This document shows, in pieces, positions 11,155-22,359 of a stretch of DNA of 64,000 nt. The notes beneath the pieces are model-generated. The model saw only the letters and a program-made list of their open reading frames with translations, was not told the origin of the DNA and ran no database searches. The stretch spans positions 109,561,741-109,625,740 of the forward strand of contig CM041465.1 of assembly GCA_023213395.1 (NCBI GenBank), given 5' to 3'. Origin of the DNA: Cycas panzhihuaensis (taxonomy: Eukaryota; Cycadophyta). The translations under genes and the position numbers were made by a program. Numbering within the stretch: the first letter of the stretch is position 1; the number at the start of each line of letters is the position of its first letter.

Positions 11155-12282
11155 TGATTTGAATCTTGAATGGGAAAGTAAAGACTTTAACCAATTGAAA
11201 TAAAATCCAGAACAATTTACATTATTCTTATATAGAATTACAAATATTTAGAATTTTCTTACAAAACTCTTTTTGTTTGTCCTCTATTGAGCATGCAAGG
11301 GACTGCTATAGCATTTTGGGAGAGATAAATTGAGCGCTGGGCGCTCCTTGAACTGCTACTCATCCTCTGGAACCTTCATCTCGAAGTCTACAAAAACGTT
11401 TTTGGTCATTTATTACCAAAAACCCCGTTTTGGTGAAGAAGAACTGGCTAGTGTCTCTTTCTGGGACTACTGCAACTGTTATTTTCTCCACTCGGTTGTA
11501 ACTATGATCTTCTTGGCTCCTTCACAATCCCTGCAACAGGTTTTTCTGCTGCGTTTTCGCTGTGTTTTCTCCCAATGCAGATTTTCACTTTCTGGAGCTG
11601 TTCTCTTTCCAGAAAAATAATTTTCTCGAAGCTTTCCTCGAATCTTGCTCCGTGTTGCATCTAGGGCTATGGCGTCCTCCTTTTTCTGATAAAAATCTCT
11701 ATCGAGATCCCCCGAATTCCTCCCCAAAATTTCGCTTAAAAGCATTTTCATTTGGGGCTATTTTTCTATTTTTCTGTTTTCTAATGAGTTTTAAAACTGC
11801 TTGTGAAATCTTAGAAAAATCTTTTTATTTTAGAGTTTTTCCTCTTTAAATGTGTGGAGGACACGTGTGTATACCCTCTCCTCAAATTTCATACAAAACA
11901 GTTCCTGTTTGCACTGCCAAAACCATTTTTGTTTTTCTTATTTTTCCATTTTTTGACTTTTGCGTAACAGTCTCCTCAATTGCGTAGCAGTCTCCTCAGT
12001 TGCATAGCACCTGTGTAGCAGTCATAGCACTTGCGTAACACCTTAGTAACACCTTGGTAGCAGTTATAGTACCTTAGTAGCACCTTGGTAGCAGTTATAG
12101 CACCTTGGTAGTAGTTATAACACTTATTTGTACTTGTAGAAATACATTTTTTTAGCCTTTTAAAAGTATATTTCTACTAAGTGAAGACCATTCAGCCTTT
12201 TTAAGGTAATTTTCTACTACATAAAGACCATTTACATGAAAAACAAAGTATTTAGAGTATTTTAAAGACCCGAAACAGATCA
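11155..12282 (-). repeat. 5' LTR of C1
   Basis: This 1128-bp LTR is collinear with 5243-6429 and ends GATTCAAATCA on the minus strand. It carries the CACGTG palindrome and a shorter minisatellite. By eye the two LTRs differ mostly by transitions. Confidence 0.92.
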
Positions 12283-12287
12283 ATAGG
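12283..12287. repeat. target-site duplication of C1, right (ATAGG)
   Basis: Exact repeat of 5238-5242, directly after the 5' LTR of C1. T0 sequence resumes at 12288. Confidence 0.9.
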
Positions 12288-12710
12288 AGATCCCTGGGAG
12301 GAGGCTACCAGGCTCAAGGAAGCCTACCCAACGAAACAGCGAGGAGAACATAGTGAGAAATCCCCTTTGAGCCTCCTAAGGGTTGTAAAAAGGATCAAAG
12401 GAGGTCTAGAAAAAGGGAGGCACTTTCCCTAGGAGCCTCAAAGACTCGAACAAGTAGGAAAAATGGATCCAGGGTGCCAAAATGAGTCAAAGGAGTATAA
12501 ACATGGATATGTTTTGGAGCGGCGTGAAAAATAAGGTAGAAGGGGCCTCTAAGAGACTTAAGGGGTCATCATAAATGTCCTAAAAGAGCTTGAAATGAAG
12601 GCTATAGGAGTGAGACAGGGGGTAGACCCTGAAGGTAAAGTCGATGAGGGTGGAGAGATGGTCTCAAGGACTGTCACAGTGAGGGAAAAGGAACCCCTGA
12701 GACCCTCATG
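12288..12710. other. T0 region between aRNH and the antisense PMD gene
   Basis: This is collinear with T2 33763-34151 and T4 56640-56999. Shared marks include AATGAGTCAAAGGAGTATAAAC and the run of short blocks before the TATA box. On the minus strand part of it reads like the frame YPCLYSFDSFWHPGSIFP that is open in T1, T2 and T4, but in T0 it has stops. No firm gene is seen. Confidence 0.6.
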
Positions 12711-12718
12711 TATATAAA
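12711..12718 (+). promoter_or_regulatory. TATA box of the antisense PMD gene, T0
   Basis: TATATAAA is followed by AAATTGAATTCATTTTCAC. The same pair (TATATAAGG then GATTTCATTTTCAC or GATTCATTTTCAC) stands at the same place in T2 (34152) and T4 (57000). It points along the plus strand towards the PMD exon, opposite to T0. Confidence 0.7.
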
Positions 12719-12903
12719 GGAAGGAAGGTAAAAATTGAATTCATTTTCACGGGCCCTATGATCGATTTGGAGCCCTCCCTTCCACGCAGTGAAGGCTTTC
12801 TGAGATTTAAGATCATCTTATGGGAGATCCAACCATTGGATTGAGGCATAGAGACAACCAATAAGACCAGGGAGGTGAGATGGCGGTAGTTAGGCTTGAT
12901 CTA

Positions 12904-13414
12904 GTGAGTGGATTATTCCTTAATCCTTCCATTTTGTTAATCTCATTTAGTTCATTTTTTACAGTTTTAATAGCTTATTTTGGCCCCATAAGGGCAAATC
13001 AGGGCCCCCTGGAGCTTGAATGAGGCCTAGGGAGGGGGAGGACTAAGGAATTAGGTAGCCCTGGTCCTAGTGGACCAGGCTTTGACTTACTCAGATAATT
13101 ATTTTGAGATTTTTAGGGCACCCCCTCCCTTTTTAGGGGGGAGGAAACAATGGCCCTACAGTGAAAATTGTGGTACCGTAAAGTTTATAATAGGGTTGCT
13201 CAGAAAATAGAATTTTCTCAGTGGGACCCATATTAATATTTGTGGTACCACAGACTTTGACATAGGGTGAAGGATAGATAGTACAAAAAATAAGAAAGGA
13301 GGCCCAATGGATGATTTTGATCAACTTGGTAGAGCATGGAGCATCCAACGGGTAGCATGGCATATAGTAGGGTGATATAGAGGATTTTTTAACTGATTTC
13401 AAGGTTGTTTGTAG
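12904..13414 (+). other. predicted 5' leader intron of the PMD gene, T0
   Basis: The donor GATCTA/GTGAGTGGATT is identical in T4 and nearly identical in T2. The acceptor TTGTTTGTAG ends at 13414, right before the PMD exon, and T4 has TTTTGTAG at the same place. The intron is about 510 nt and contains copies of GTGGTACCGTAAAGTTTA, a motif also found in the LTRs. Splicing is inferred, not shown. Confidence 0.5.
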
Positions 13415-14062
13415 GTTGTTATCACGATTGACAAGTGCAAAAACATCAGGATGGAAATGCTCAACTTTATAAAGATGATGATGAGGCATGATAGGATGAC
13501 CTTGAGACGTTATAGGTTCCTGAAGGTTATTAGGATAACATAATATGTATCTAACTAGTGCCTCCTAGTCAATATAGTCCCTCATTAGGATAAATAGAGA
13601 TACGTATTCCACCTTCTCTAAGTGGGAGACATCATTATTATGTTGGGGGATATTAGGAGGATATTATATGTACTGGTAGGAGAATAATCAACATCACTGG
13701 GTATATTACCCAAAACAAATGTTGCTCATATAGAGTCAGCCACTTATTTCACAGGACATATAAGTGATATCAACGAGGTGTGTCAATCTAGGCTATGGTT
13801 ATTTCTAGAGTTCCTTGGGTAAGGAATCTCATCACACTGGCCATTTTATTCCAGATCTCCCAGAAATAAAAGTACATAGACATACCTAGAGGATGGATGG
13901 CCATGGTATAGAGATGTGAGGTAGGTGGGAGGTTGGATTGGGCTACCCTGATAACAACTAACCTAATTACACAGTTAGATCAGATCTAGGTGGCAAGGAG
14001 AGGAGGATTCTCTTACTATACTTTATTGTAGTGCTGGTTCTTTGACCACTTTGGAGTGGTAG
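13415..14062 (+). pseudogene. antisense PMD-like gene of T0, cut by T2
   Basis: The sequence is collinear with T4 57672-58315. Although frames are broken, it keeps the block equivalent to WFFDHF near 14030-14050 and the GLDWATL-like block near 13940. The start codon position reads ACG instead of ATG. It ends abruptly at 14062, where the LTR of T2 begins, inside the block that continues as GTGGCACCATCAAAGGG in T4. It keeps promoter and leader but cannot make protein. The family it resembles is the plant mobile domain. Confidence 0.65.
14058..14062. repeat. putative left target-site duplication of T2 (GGTAG)
   Basis: These five bases precede the LTR end of T2. The partner should follow T2's 5' LTR beyond 64000, so it cannot be checked here. 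Confidence 0.4.
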
Positions 14063-15047
14063 TGGATGCACGTCTACAGGATAAACACTATGCTCGATAG
14101 GAGTAATGGTAGTTAAGATGATGTCGAAGGTGTGGGTGAAAACCTACAAGTAAAGAAAGTACCACGCAGAGTGTCTTATGAGCTAAAGCATGAGTTCGGG
14201 ACCTGCGAATGGCACCCAACTACCTTAAAGTAGCCCTCAATCCAGAAGAGAGAGTGCATATAGGGGGTAGCCTGGATGGACTCGAGAGGAAGGTCCTCTG
14301 ACCCTTGGATGGCCGGAAGGGAAGAGGAGGAATCCTCAAAGAGTTTCCCTATGATTAAGGGAAACAGGAGTAAATGGAGTAGGTGAAAGCCTACACTATA
14401 AGCGAGTCTCCCTTGGTTATTTGGTCAATGCAAATAGGACCAAGGGGGAGAGATAGACACTTGAACCAAGATTTCCTTTAACAACTGAAAGCAAAAGAAG
14501 AAAGAGAACAAGTGGTGCGTGCACAAGTAAGTGATACCAAATGGAATGTACCTAAAGGATATGTTTGTATTGGTAAGAAGAGGAAGAAGGAAAAAGGGGG
14601 TTCCTACAACGTCCTTTTCTTATATGAAATAAACATATGACATAGAAGCATATAAGTGTAAACGATCGATACCATTTAACCCTTTACTTTCATATGATCT
14701 ACTTAGCTAGAACATAGATTTTAATAAAAGTAAAAGAAAGGGGAAATGAGGGATAAAGGAATAGATGTACGTACCTGGGAGGTGTAGCGGTTAACAAGAG
14801 ACCTTACCTACACGCGACACATGCCCTCATGCCAACCGATGGATATGTGGCCAAGATCAATGTGAAGGACGGGGGCTTCCTTACCTTCCCCTTTTGAAAA
14901 AGAGAAGCGAAACGAGAGGAAATAAACGGAATGAATGAAAGGAAAAGAGAACGAAATGTACCTAGGTTTGGAGGCCTTTTCCTTTCACGTAAAATCGCTC
15001 CAACCTGCACATATAAGAACTTATCCCTTCTGAGAAGGGGATGCAAA

Positions 15048-15096
15048 GATATATATATACATACATATATACATACATACTTATATATATATATAT

Positions 15097-15130
<34 letters not shown>
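15048..15130. repeat. AT microsatellite in the T2 LTR
   Basis: Runs of (AT)n are broken by ACATACAT steps. It is absent from the T1 and T3 LTRs, so it arose by slippage in this copy. Confidence 0.9.
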
Positions 15131-15133
<3 letters not shown>

Positions 15134-15855
15134 AGTGTATGTGATTTGTATGTCAAGTGGTTATGTCACTATTAGGAAAAATAATTGCTACAACTAACTC
15201 TAAATCCTCTCTTAAGCAAACATATACATCAAGCAAGATGGAGTGAAGGGAAGCCTCAGGATGGCTAACCCTTTGCTAGGCTCTCCACACAACCTTCTAG
15301 CATAGCAAGATGGGGGTAAATGATAACTTATGACAGCTAAGAAGATGAAGATAAATGTAATGAAGTGTTGGAGAGATGTCAAGGTGCGGAGTTGCTATGA
15401 GCAGCAATCCAGTTTACAAACCCTTTACCAATGTTTTCAAGGGATACCCAACAACATTAGGGACATGACGGGGGTCCAAATGGGAGGCGTGCATGCCTGG
15501 AATCAAGGTCTGCAAGCAGCGATAATCTAGCACAGGCCTAAGGGTCACCTACTTCTAATTATCCCAAGAGAAGCATGGGAGCAAGAGAAGAAAGGTGGGA
15601 AGGGGATTGCCCTTGGAGAGTAGGACTAAGTGGGGGGCTACCCCTACCTTACTCTCTTCATCCAACCTTTGTGGATCTTCTCCTACTGCTTCCTTAAGGA
15701 AAACTAGTGTAAGAATGGTGAAAGCCTGGGAACAACAAGCCAAACTCAATAGAAACAGTGTTTACTATAGCCCAACATAAAGAAAGCAAGCAAACAAACT
15801 AGAAAATGAGTCTAACATAGAAGTAGCATACCATGAATCCTAAAAAGGGGTTTAG

Positions 15856-15860
15856 AGGAC
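15856..15860. repeat. target-site duplication of T1, left (AGGAC)
   Basis: AGGAC precedes the T1 LTR and recurs at 31724-31728 after the other LTR. Confidence 0.93.
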
Positions 15861-18613
15861 TATTTCCTGGATTCCAGGAATGGATATAGAGTGGTTGACT
15901 CAGGTAAGTCTAGGTATGTTTCTCACCCTATTGTTGTTTTCTTTTGTGAGGAGTATTTGCTTGCATGTTATGTCTTCATAGATGGTTTTGTGCCATCTAC
16001 GCCTATTCAGCCTATGACGACTATAGCGGGGGTATATTCCTAGTGAGTGTGACACCTTGGTGGCTACATCACTTCCTGCAATCTGCCCTACTCCCCTTAA
16101 GATTTACTTAACTTACGTCATGTTCACTTTTATGTCGACTCACCACCATTTGGCCTCCTCTTTGCACCCTTGAGTCCCATGATCACCTTTCTTGTGGCTT
16201 TTAGTCTGTTGCTTGCCCCTGGGCAGGTGGGCCCACCCACCTGTTAGCCTCCTAGTGCATTCATCCACAGCCCTGGTTGGCTGTTTGGGCTTATTTTATA
16301 TTTTGGTCCTGCACCGTGGCAAATTTCATAGTACCATGAAGTTTCCCGTGGTGCGACTGTTATAACTTATTTTTTAAAACTGCCATGGCAATTTGCGCAT
16401 TTATTACAGAATTACCATGTGTCTCTTGACCCAACTTAGTGCCAGTCGAGCCCTAATCGCTTGATTAGGGTTGGGGCTGAGTATTTAAGTCCATCTCAAC
16501 TCTCTTTTAGGATCTTTTGGCTCTTTTTTAAAGGATCAACAAGGAAAAATACCCAGCTGTCTGCTATCTTCTACTGCTCTGCTGCTGTTCTAGGACCTGC
16601 AATCACTCTCCAGTGCCTAGCTCTGCTTTGGCTTCACTGTGACATCTCCACAGCTCATTGCACACCTTGGAGAGGGCCTCCTTGAGGAGTTTTTCGAGCC
16701 TCCTTGGCCAGGCAGTCACTAAGTGGTCTCAAAAGCAGGATTTTCTCCAGCCATCTTAGCAGGGGCTCCATACCTGCTACACTCTAGCTTTTCCTCAGAT
16801 TTTCCAACCTCTTCTTAGTAGGCTTTGGTAGAGGCAAATGCCTCCCATCTTCTCCAAAGGTATTTATTGGTTTAAGGTCTTTCCTTTGCCTAGTTTATGC
16901 CTAGTTTTACATGTTCTACACTAGCTTGTCTTATCTTGTTTAAAGGGTTGTTTCTTGCCTTTTCCTTGGACTTTTTTTCTCTGTTGTTTAGCCCTATTTT
17001 CCTATGTTTCATACATAGGGCAATGGCCAAAGAGGGCTCCATAATGTTTGGGATAGAGCTAGGTGGATTCTGTACCACCCTCACACTCCCTAAGAGGCTT
17101 TCGCCCTCCAAACCTTCCTCTTTACCCCTGTGCTGCTCCTGGAGTGGGGCAAGGGATTAGTAGGCTATTTCCAGCCACTGAAGTCAGCATTGGCACTTGT
17201 TGCAGCACTGGTTTAAGGGCCCATTTCCCTAATCTGGGTAATGCATAAGCCTCGGTTACTTTTCTTGGCTCAACCCTTCTCTCAACGGCCTAGTTTACTT
17301 CTCATAGCACTCCAGCTCATTAAGGTTTACTTTGGCCTCTTTTTGTACCTCTACTGCCCTAGTTTCCAACCAACTATACAACCATATCCTCGCTTCCTTA
17401 TGGCTTCTTGAGGGAGGGTAGGGTTACTCTTTATGGGAGGTGGGCCACTCTGAGGCTTACCTATGTACTTACCGTTCATTTGAGTAGTTTTAACCATAAT
17501 TTGTTGCTGCAATCTTGTGGTTCATGAACACTAACATATATGTGTAGAGACTTATTTTTAGTATATGTACACGTGTTATTGGGACTCTACTTTATGTTTC
17601 TAGCCTCCTTTCTCTGGAAAGGGATATTTATGCTTACTTGCAGGTACACAGAGGACGTAAGGGATTTCCCCCTTTTCACTCTTACGGGTAAGTGTGTTTA
17701 CTCATATTTTATTATAGCATTTTATTTGCTATTTTTACTTTCCTTTTTTCCTTTCTTGGCACTCTAGTGTCGCTTCCGTGGAAGGTAAGGAAGCCCCATG
17801 CTTCGCCCTACCACGACCCCTCTTTCACCATGCTTCATGGAGCAATTTTAGATACCTTGTGGGAGCATTGTCGCTTCAATCGTGTCTTCATTATGGGTAT
17901 GTGCCCTCACTTCGTTTCATTTTCTTTCCTTTAAAAGATTTTGCATGGTAGTAATTAGACCACTTAAAAGGAAAAAAGAAATTGACTCTCTCTTTTAGTT
18001 TACATTCTGTTTGTTATATTTTATATATTGCATCTATCATAGGGAAAGGTTTTAGGAAGCTTTTCCCTCCAACCTTTCCCTCCAGCTTGTAAACTTCCCC
18101 CTTGCCCTCTCGGCTTATCATATTTGGTTTAGTTTGGTTGCGTGTGTCCTAGCATCCTCTTTTCTCTTGGTTGCTCTTTCGAAGGGGGGAACTCTTGATC
18201 CATCGATTGTTCCTGCTCCCTTCATCCTCCCTCAACTTTCTTCTGCCTAGCTGGATAACCAAGAAGACCTTAACCATAAGTTATTTACTTACTTTACCCC
18301 CTGCTCGTTTCCCTCCGCTATAGGGAAACCTAGAGGGATTCTCTCCCTTCCCTTCTGTCCATCCAAGGGTGGGAGGACTCTTCTCCAAGATCTATCCAGG
18401 CTACTCTTCCACCTCCCCTCTTCTTAATTAAAGTGGGGAACCACCTTTAGGTAGCTAGGTACCATCTACAGGTCTTGTACTCGCGCTCTAGCACACGAGG
18501 CACCCTGCGTGGTATTCGCCTTGCTTGTAGGTTCTTATCTACACCTGATAGTATCATCGATCATCCTCGCTATCCCTACGTAGCTAGGTGGTTATCTCAT
18601 AGATGTGCATCTA
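15861..18613 (+). repeat. 5' LTR of T1
   Basis: It starts TATTTCCTGG (TG decayed to TA) and ends CATCTA (CA decayed to TA). The first bases form TTCCTGG-ATT-CCAGGAA, a perfect inverted repeat. The primer site follows after one base. No coding function; short frames inside are chance. Confidence 0.93.
16451..16489 (+). promoter_or_regulatory. LTR core promoter of T1: inverted repeat plus TATA-like box
   Basis: CCCTAATC-GCTT-GATTAGGG has perfect 8-bp arms and ends 11 bases before TATTTAAG (16482). The 3' LTR has the same arrangement (29571-29608, one mismatch). T4's LTR has CCCTAAA...TTTAGGG at the same place. It is the probable start region of the genomic RNA. Confidence 0.6.
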
Positions 18614-18614
18614 C

Positions 18615-18632
18615 TGGTGACCATACTGGGGA
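18615..18632 (+). other. primer binding site of T1
   Basis: TGGTGACCATACTGGGGA starts one base after the LTR. T3 has TGGCGACCATCTTTGGGG at the same place. The pattern TGGCGAC...TGGGGA is that of Tat/Ogre-type elements, which I recall as matching a tRNA-Arg; the exact tRNA should be checked by search. Confidence 0.7.
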
Positions 18633-18874
18633 CTTGCCAGTAAGGGAGCTAGTCGTCATCCCTTTTCTGTTGGTATTGCTACCATCTTGTGGTTCCTCCC
18701 ACTTCGTTTCCTTCATTGGGCAGCCCCCAACACACACTCTTTGTTGCTATTTCTTTCTTCTAAAGTGTCAGTTAGCTTTGTATGTGATGCTTTTCTCATC
18801 ATTTACATGGCTTACCTCCATTGTTAGAAGATCTCAGGTATCGTCCTCTTCCATCATCGGATTCCAATTCGACT

Positions 18875-21170
18875 ATGGAAGGATACCCTTCCGATTATGC
18901 CTACCACGCATTTACGTCGGGAACTCATGAATTCCCTGCATCTATTCTAGGATCCACCCAAGAGGGTGAAGATCCTATTTTCTACCCAAATGACTAACAT
19001 CACTCACTCAATATCCATCCTTCTACCCATGTTGTAGAAGACCCGCTTTCTCTTGAGGTTCACCATTCGATTGGTGATTCTTATGAGGAATACCCTGAGC
19101 AGTCTACGTAATTTGAGGTCCCATCCACCTCTTATGGTCATGTAGATACCCCTCCCACCGATGTGGTTGAAGCTATTAGCGAGTGCTTTCGAGCGGCTCG
19201 CCTTCAATCACATCCTAAGTGGTTTGAAGATGTTCTGCGTAGTGGAGCGTCCTCTTTATCAGCTCCTTTGCCACCATCTTCATCCGTACTTGCCCCTCCT
19301 ACTACCAGTAAACCTTTTATTCCTGCGTATTCGTCTCGCTCCTTCCCTACACTAACGGTGGGGGTGAATGTTGTACCTTTAAACCCTTGCCATGGTCCTA
19401 GTGCTTCGGGACCTTCTCGTGGCATGTCTTTCCCTCAATTGAAGGTTAGCATACCCTTTCCTAGCCAAGCTAATGTGCCATCCCCTAATGTGGCACATAT
19501 ATTTCCCTAGTAGGCCTATGGGTTCTACTAACTCTTTAGCCACTAGTCATATGGGATCCACTCCCACATATCCCCAAAACCAACCTCTTGGTCCTTTCTT
19601 TTACATACCCCCAGGTTACACTTCTCAACCTTAGGGGCAGGGTAAAGGGAACATCATTTCATCTTATGGTGTGGACCCACTACACCCATATGGGGTTGCA
19701 CCACCTACGGGTGGCCTATATGGGTAAAACCTGGTTCCACACCCTCCTTTCCTGCCATCTAGCATGGTTACTTTTGTTGCACCTTTGCAAGGGAACCCAA
19801 CTCCCTTTCAAGGTGCTTATTCTCAAGCCCCCTTCTAACAAGGGGCATTTCCTCAAGGAGGGATGGGTTTGCCACCCCTGTCCATTCCTTGGTCACTACT
19901 TACTATATCATTCGCTGATCCTACAGTCCAGGCAAGGGCGCATCCCTTCATGGACTATAGATCAACACCTCTATCTATTAAGGCATTAAGAACTAATATG
20001 CCACCTCATCCTCTCGAAGTTCCTAGATTTGACAGAACTTCCTCGCAAGACCCAACAGAACACGTGCATAGTTTTTCTATGGCATGTATTGATTACTGGG
20101 CTTACGACCATATCTTAATGAAATTGTTTCTATGATCTTTGCAGGGCGATGCCCTTAAGTGATTTTATCACCTCCCTGCCCACTCTATCTTTTCATTCCA
20201 GCAATTGGTAGATGAATTCATCAACTACTTTGATGTGGCTCATCCATTTGAAAGCGGAATAAAATCCCTCCTATCACTCAAACAAGGTCACGATGAGATG
20301 AGTTGTGACTTTATGCGATGATTCCACAACCTTCTTCACTTCACTAAGGCCATGTTGCCCAAGGAGTTGAAGAGAGACCTTTTCGTTAATGCACTTCATC
20401 CCGAAGTACATGTGGAAGTCCTTAAAATGGGGGCGACCACATGCGACTCTATGATTGCAAAGCGCTTAGCGTTAGAGGCTATTGAGATCCAGGCTGGACT
20501 CAAGAAGCCTCTCAAGCCCTCACAACGACGTGAGGTACCACCTCCAACCAAGGATACCAAACCACAACAATCTTCTAGGTCTTCTTCTCACCCAACTGAG
20601 AAGACCTTAGACCCCCTTACTTCTACCATACATTCATTCGAACATATGATGAAGGAGCTCAAACTTCAAGCCCCTTCATCTCCAACTTCTAACAAATAAA
20701 TTCAACAAGCTACCCAAGCTTCCCTCCCTAGGAATGGAAACACCCAGTCCTCTCAAGCAAGGAAGACAGATCCCTCGCTTGAGAAGAAGTGGTGCTCCAT
20801 TCATGGGGAGTGCTTCCATGATGACTCACGTTGTAGGGCCCAACATCCCAAGGATGCCCCTCGACATGACTCATCCCCTAAACGGGCCTGAAGGCCTAAT
20901 CTAGACCAACCGATCCATAAGGATCTATTTCCCAAGCATGGGGAACGTGATCACAACACCCAATCCAAGAAAAACTGGAACCGAGGAAGATCACCAAATT
21001 CCCATCCTTCCTACGATAAAGGGAAGGGCGCCTGGGATTTGTCCTCTTCCTCTCATTCCCCTAACTAATGCACCCCATCACATTCACAGTCCTGAAATAA
21101 GGGAAAGAAGGTGATCCAAATGCTTGAGGCTACTCCTTCGTATGCCCTTACTCGGTCTCAAGCCATAAAA
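18875..21170 (+). pseudogene. gag of T1 (broken)
   Basis: The ATG at 18875 (MEGYPSDYAYHAF) is in frame with the well conserved block from 19163 (MVEAISECFRAARLQSHP). A Pro/Ser/Gly-rich region follows (19250-19990). The capsid core is at about 20010-20500: FDRTSSQDP, then SLQGDALK, FQQLVDEFINYFDVA, SLLSLKQGHDEM and ELKRDLFVNALHPEVHVEV, the usual plant gypsy gag motifs. A zinc-finger-like C-x2-H-x4-H-x4-C (CSIHGECFHDDSRC) follows near 20790-20835, the Tat variant of the knuckle. Stops at Trp and Arg codons near 20133, 20159 and 20318 and a frameshift near 19510 break it. Confidence 0.85.
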
Positions 21171-21177
21171 GAAGCAG

Positions 21178-21495
21178 TTGGTGCTTCCTCCCGCATGTAA
21201 AAGGGAACGTCAGTGGAACTTCCCATTCACTATTACCATCGATACACCTAACTGCACCTTGCGAAGGACTATTGTCGACAATAGTTCTTTCATGAATACC
21301 ATGCCCTTGCGTGTCATGCAAGAGCTTGGTATTTCTGCCTTGGAACCTGTTCCATGGCGATGCCAAGGCTACGATGGTAGCAAAAAGACCCCATTAGGAT
21401 CTGTCGCGATTTCGCTCACTCTCGAGGGCAAGACTATCCTTGTTGATATTGTAGTCCTCGACGTCGACATCAGCTACAACCTTCTCTTAGGTTGA
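21178..21495 (+). pseudogene. aspartic protease of T1 (active site altered)
   Basis: An open frame of about 105 codons carries ITIDTPNCTLRRTIVDNSSF, then MPLRVMQELGI, KTPLGSVAISL and VVLDVDISYNLLLG. In retropepsins the active site is D-S/T-G; T4 and T2 read D-N-G and T3 reads D-S-G, while T1 has D-N-S. So T1's enzyme has lost the essential Gly. The Y-N-L-L-L-G end is the hallmark of the gypsy protease flap-to-dimer region. A stop after the final Gly replaces the expected R-P-W-L. Confidence 0.85.
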
Positions 21496-21567
21496 CTATG
21501 ACTTGATTAGATGGGAGCCATGTGTTTGACTCTCTGGGGGCAACTTAAATTCATCCATGATGGATGA

Positions 21568-22353
21568 ATGAGGGTTGTTTCCTGTGAATGCCTACTTGCC
21601 AAACAAACCCTTCATGTCAATCAGGCAAGCCAAAGCCCTTCTACTCATGCCTCAGCTTGCTCTATTAGTATACCCAATCCATCTCACACTGAAGAAGATC
21701 CTGCATCCTCTTTTCCTAGTCTCACGCATTTTGCTCCTATTGGTGTTGGGAGCTATGGGTACCTCACCTCGTTTAGTGACGACGAGTCACACGATGAGGA
21801 CGAGGATTGTCTCCACCCCATTTCCTTCCTCTACACCAGTAGGTCACACCCATCCCGTTCTAGATCCCCATCTAGAACCTCTTTCATTGGTGAGACTAGC
21901 CACTCTTATGTGTCGCATGTCATCGCTCGTGTTGACTTATCCATCATCAGTTCTTCCTCTTCATCATCCCCTGCAGGTGATGGCTTCGAAGAACTGCCTT
22001 TCACTCCTTCTGAGGAGCCCCTTCTTGCCTCTCTCTTGGAGTTTATCGAGGATGTCGGGCATCCTAATGACCATCATGGTCCCGTTATCCTTACTTCCTC
22101 TAGCACTTCATCTATTCAGAGTAAGGTCATCCATGAGGTGGATTACTTCGAAGATGATGAAGCCTTGCTCGAGCACCTAGTGGACTTCACGCCTAACTTG
22201 CCTTCTGGTCACCACAGGCTTGGCCATCAGAGGATCCTTATGATTGGGTCCACACTCACTGACCCAATCCCATCCCCTATTCCATCTCCTCCCATTGACC
22301 TTACCCCTCTCCACTTCGAGGAGGGGAATTCCATGTGCATAGGGGCAACCTAG
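21568..22353 (+). pseudogene. long acidic/Ser-rich linker between protease and RT, T1
   Basis: The frame is open for 261 codons, the longest clean frame in the window. It is rich in Ser, Pro and acidic residues (FSDDESHDEDEDC, SRSRSPSRTSF, GDGFEELPF, VDYFEDDEALLEH). The same order of blocks is seen in T4 (60660-61150, minus) and T3 (45240-45800), so it belongs to the family's polyprotein. I recognise no enzyme in it. The SRSRSPSR stretch is like Arg/Ser tracts, but this may be chance. It is preceded by stops after the protease, so it is not joined to it in T1. Confidence 0.7.
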
Positions 22354-22359
22354 GACATA

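Larger units (their letters stand above)
5243..12282 (-). mobile_element. chromovirus-like Ty3/gypsy element C1, complete but decayed
   Basis: C1 is a 7.0-kb element on the minus strand with two LTRs (5243-6429 and 11155-12282), a tRNA-Met primer site, gag, protease, RT, RNase H, integrase and a chromodomain-like tail, flanked by the duplication ATAGG. Gene order (integrase last) is Ty3/gypsy. Two small features suggest the chromovirus branch: a single CCHC knuckle and a C-terminal W...FPHL segment. It has more than ten stops and several frameshifts. The LTRs differ at roughly a tenth of positions by eye, so the insertion is old. It sits in T0 in the same orientation. Confidence 0.92.
961..14062 (-). 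mobile_element. Tat-lineage Ty3/gypsy copy T0 (3' part, interrupted)
   Basis: T0 is the oldest Tat-type copy here. In minus-strand order from the right it shows the antisense PMD gene (13415-14062), its promoter region (12288-12904), the aRNH domain (4640-5101), a polypurine tract (4191-4205) and the 3' LTR (961-4190). Chromovirus C1 splits it at 5242/12288, and T2 cuts it at 14062 in the middle of the PMD exon. Its gag, pol and 5' LTR are not in the window and should follow the right end of T2. Assignment comes from collinearity with T2 and T4. Confidence 0.8.
14063..15860 (-). repeat. 3' LTR of T2, distal part
   Basis: On the plus strand it starts TGGATGCACGTCTAC, the inverse of the LTR end in T1 and T3. 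It is collinear in reverse with the T1 LTR, for example ACCACGCAGAGTGTC at 14161 against the segment near 18505 in T1. T1 interrupts it at 15860; it resumes at 31729. Open frames at 14804-15156 and 15330-15780 are not conserved in other LTR copies. Confidence 0.88.

Noticed and set aside
15048-15130. AT-rich tract as a replication origin or matrix attachment site
   Set aside because: It is a simple microsatellite inside an LTR and absent from sister LTRs.
18475-18930. A 151-codon frame across the end of the T1 5' LTR and the leader
   Set aside because: It spans the LTR end and primer site and is not conserved in T3.
21575-22180. A 201-codon plus-strand frame in T1
   Set aside because: It overlaps the better supported linker frame (21568-22353), whose blocks are conserved in T3 and T4; this one is not.
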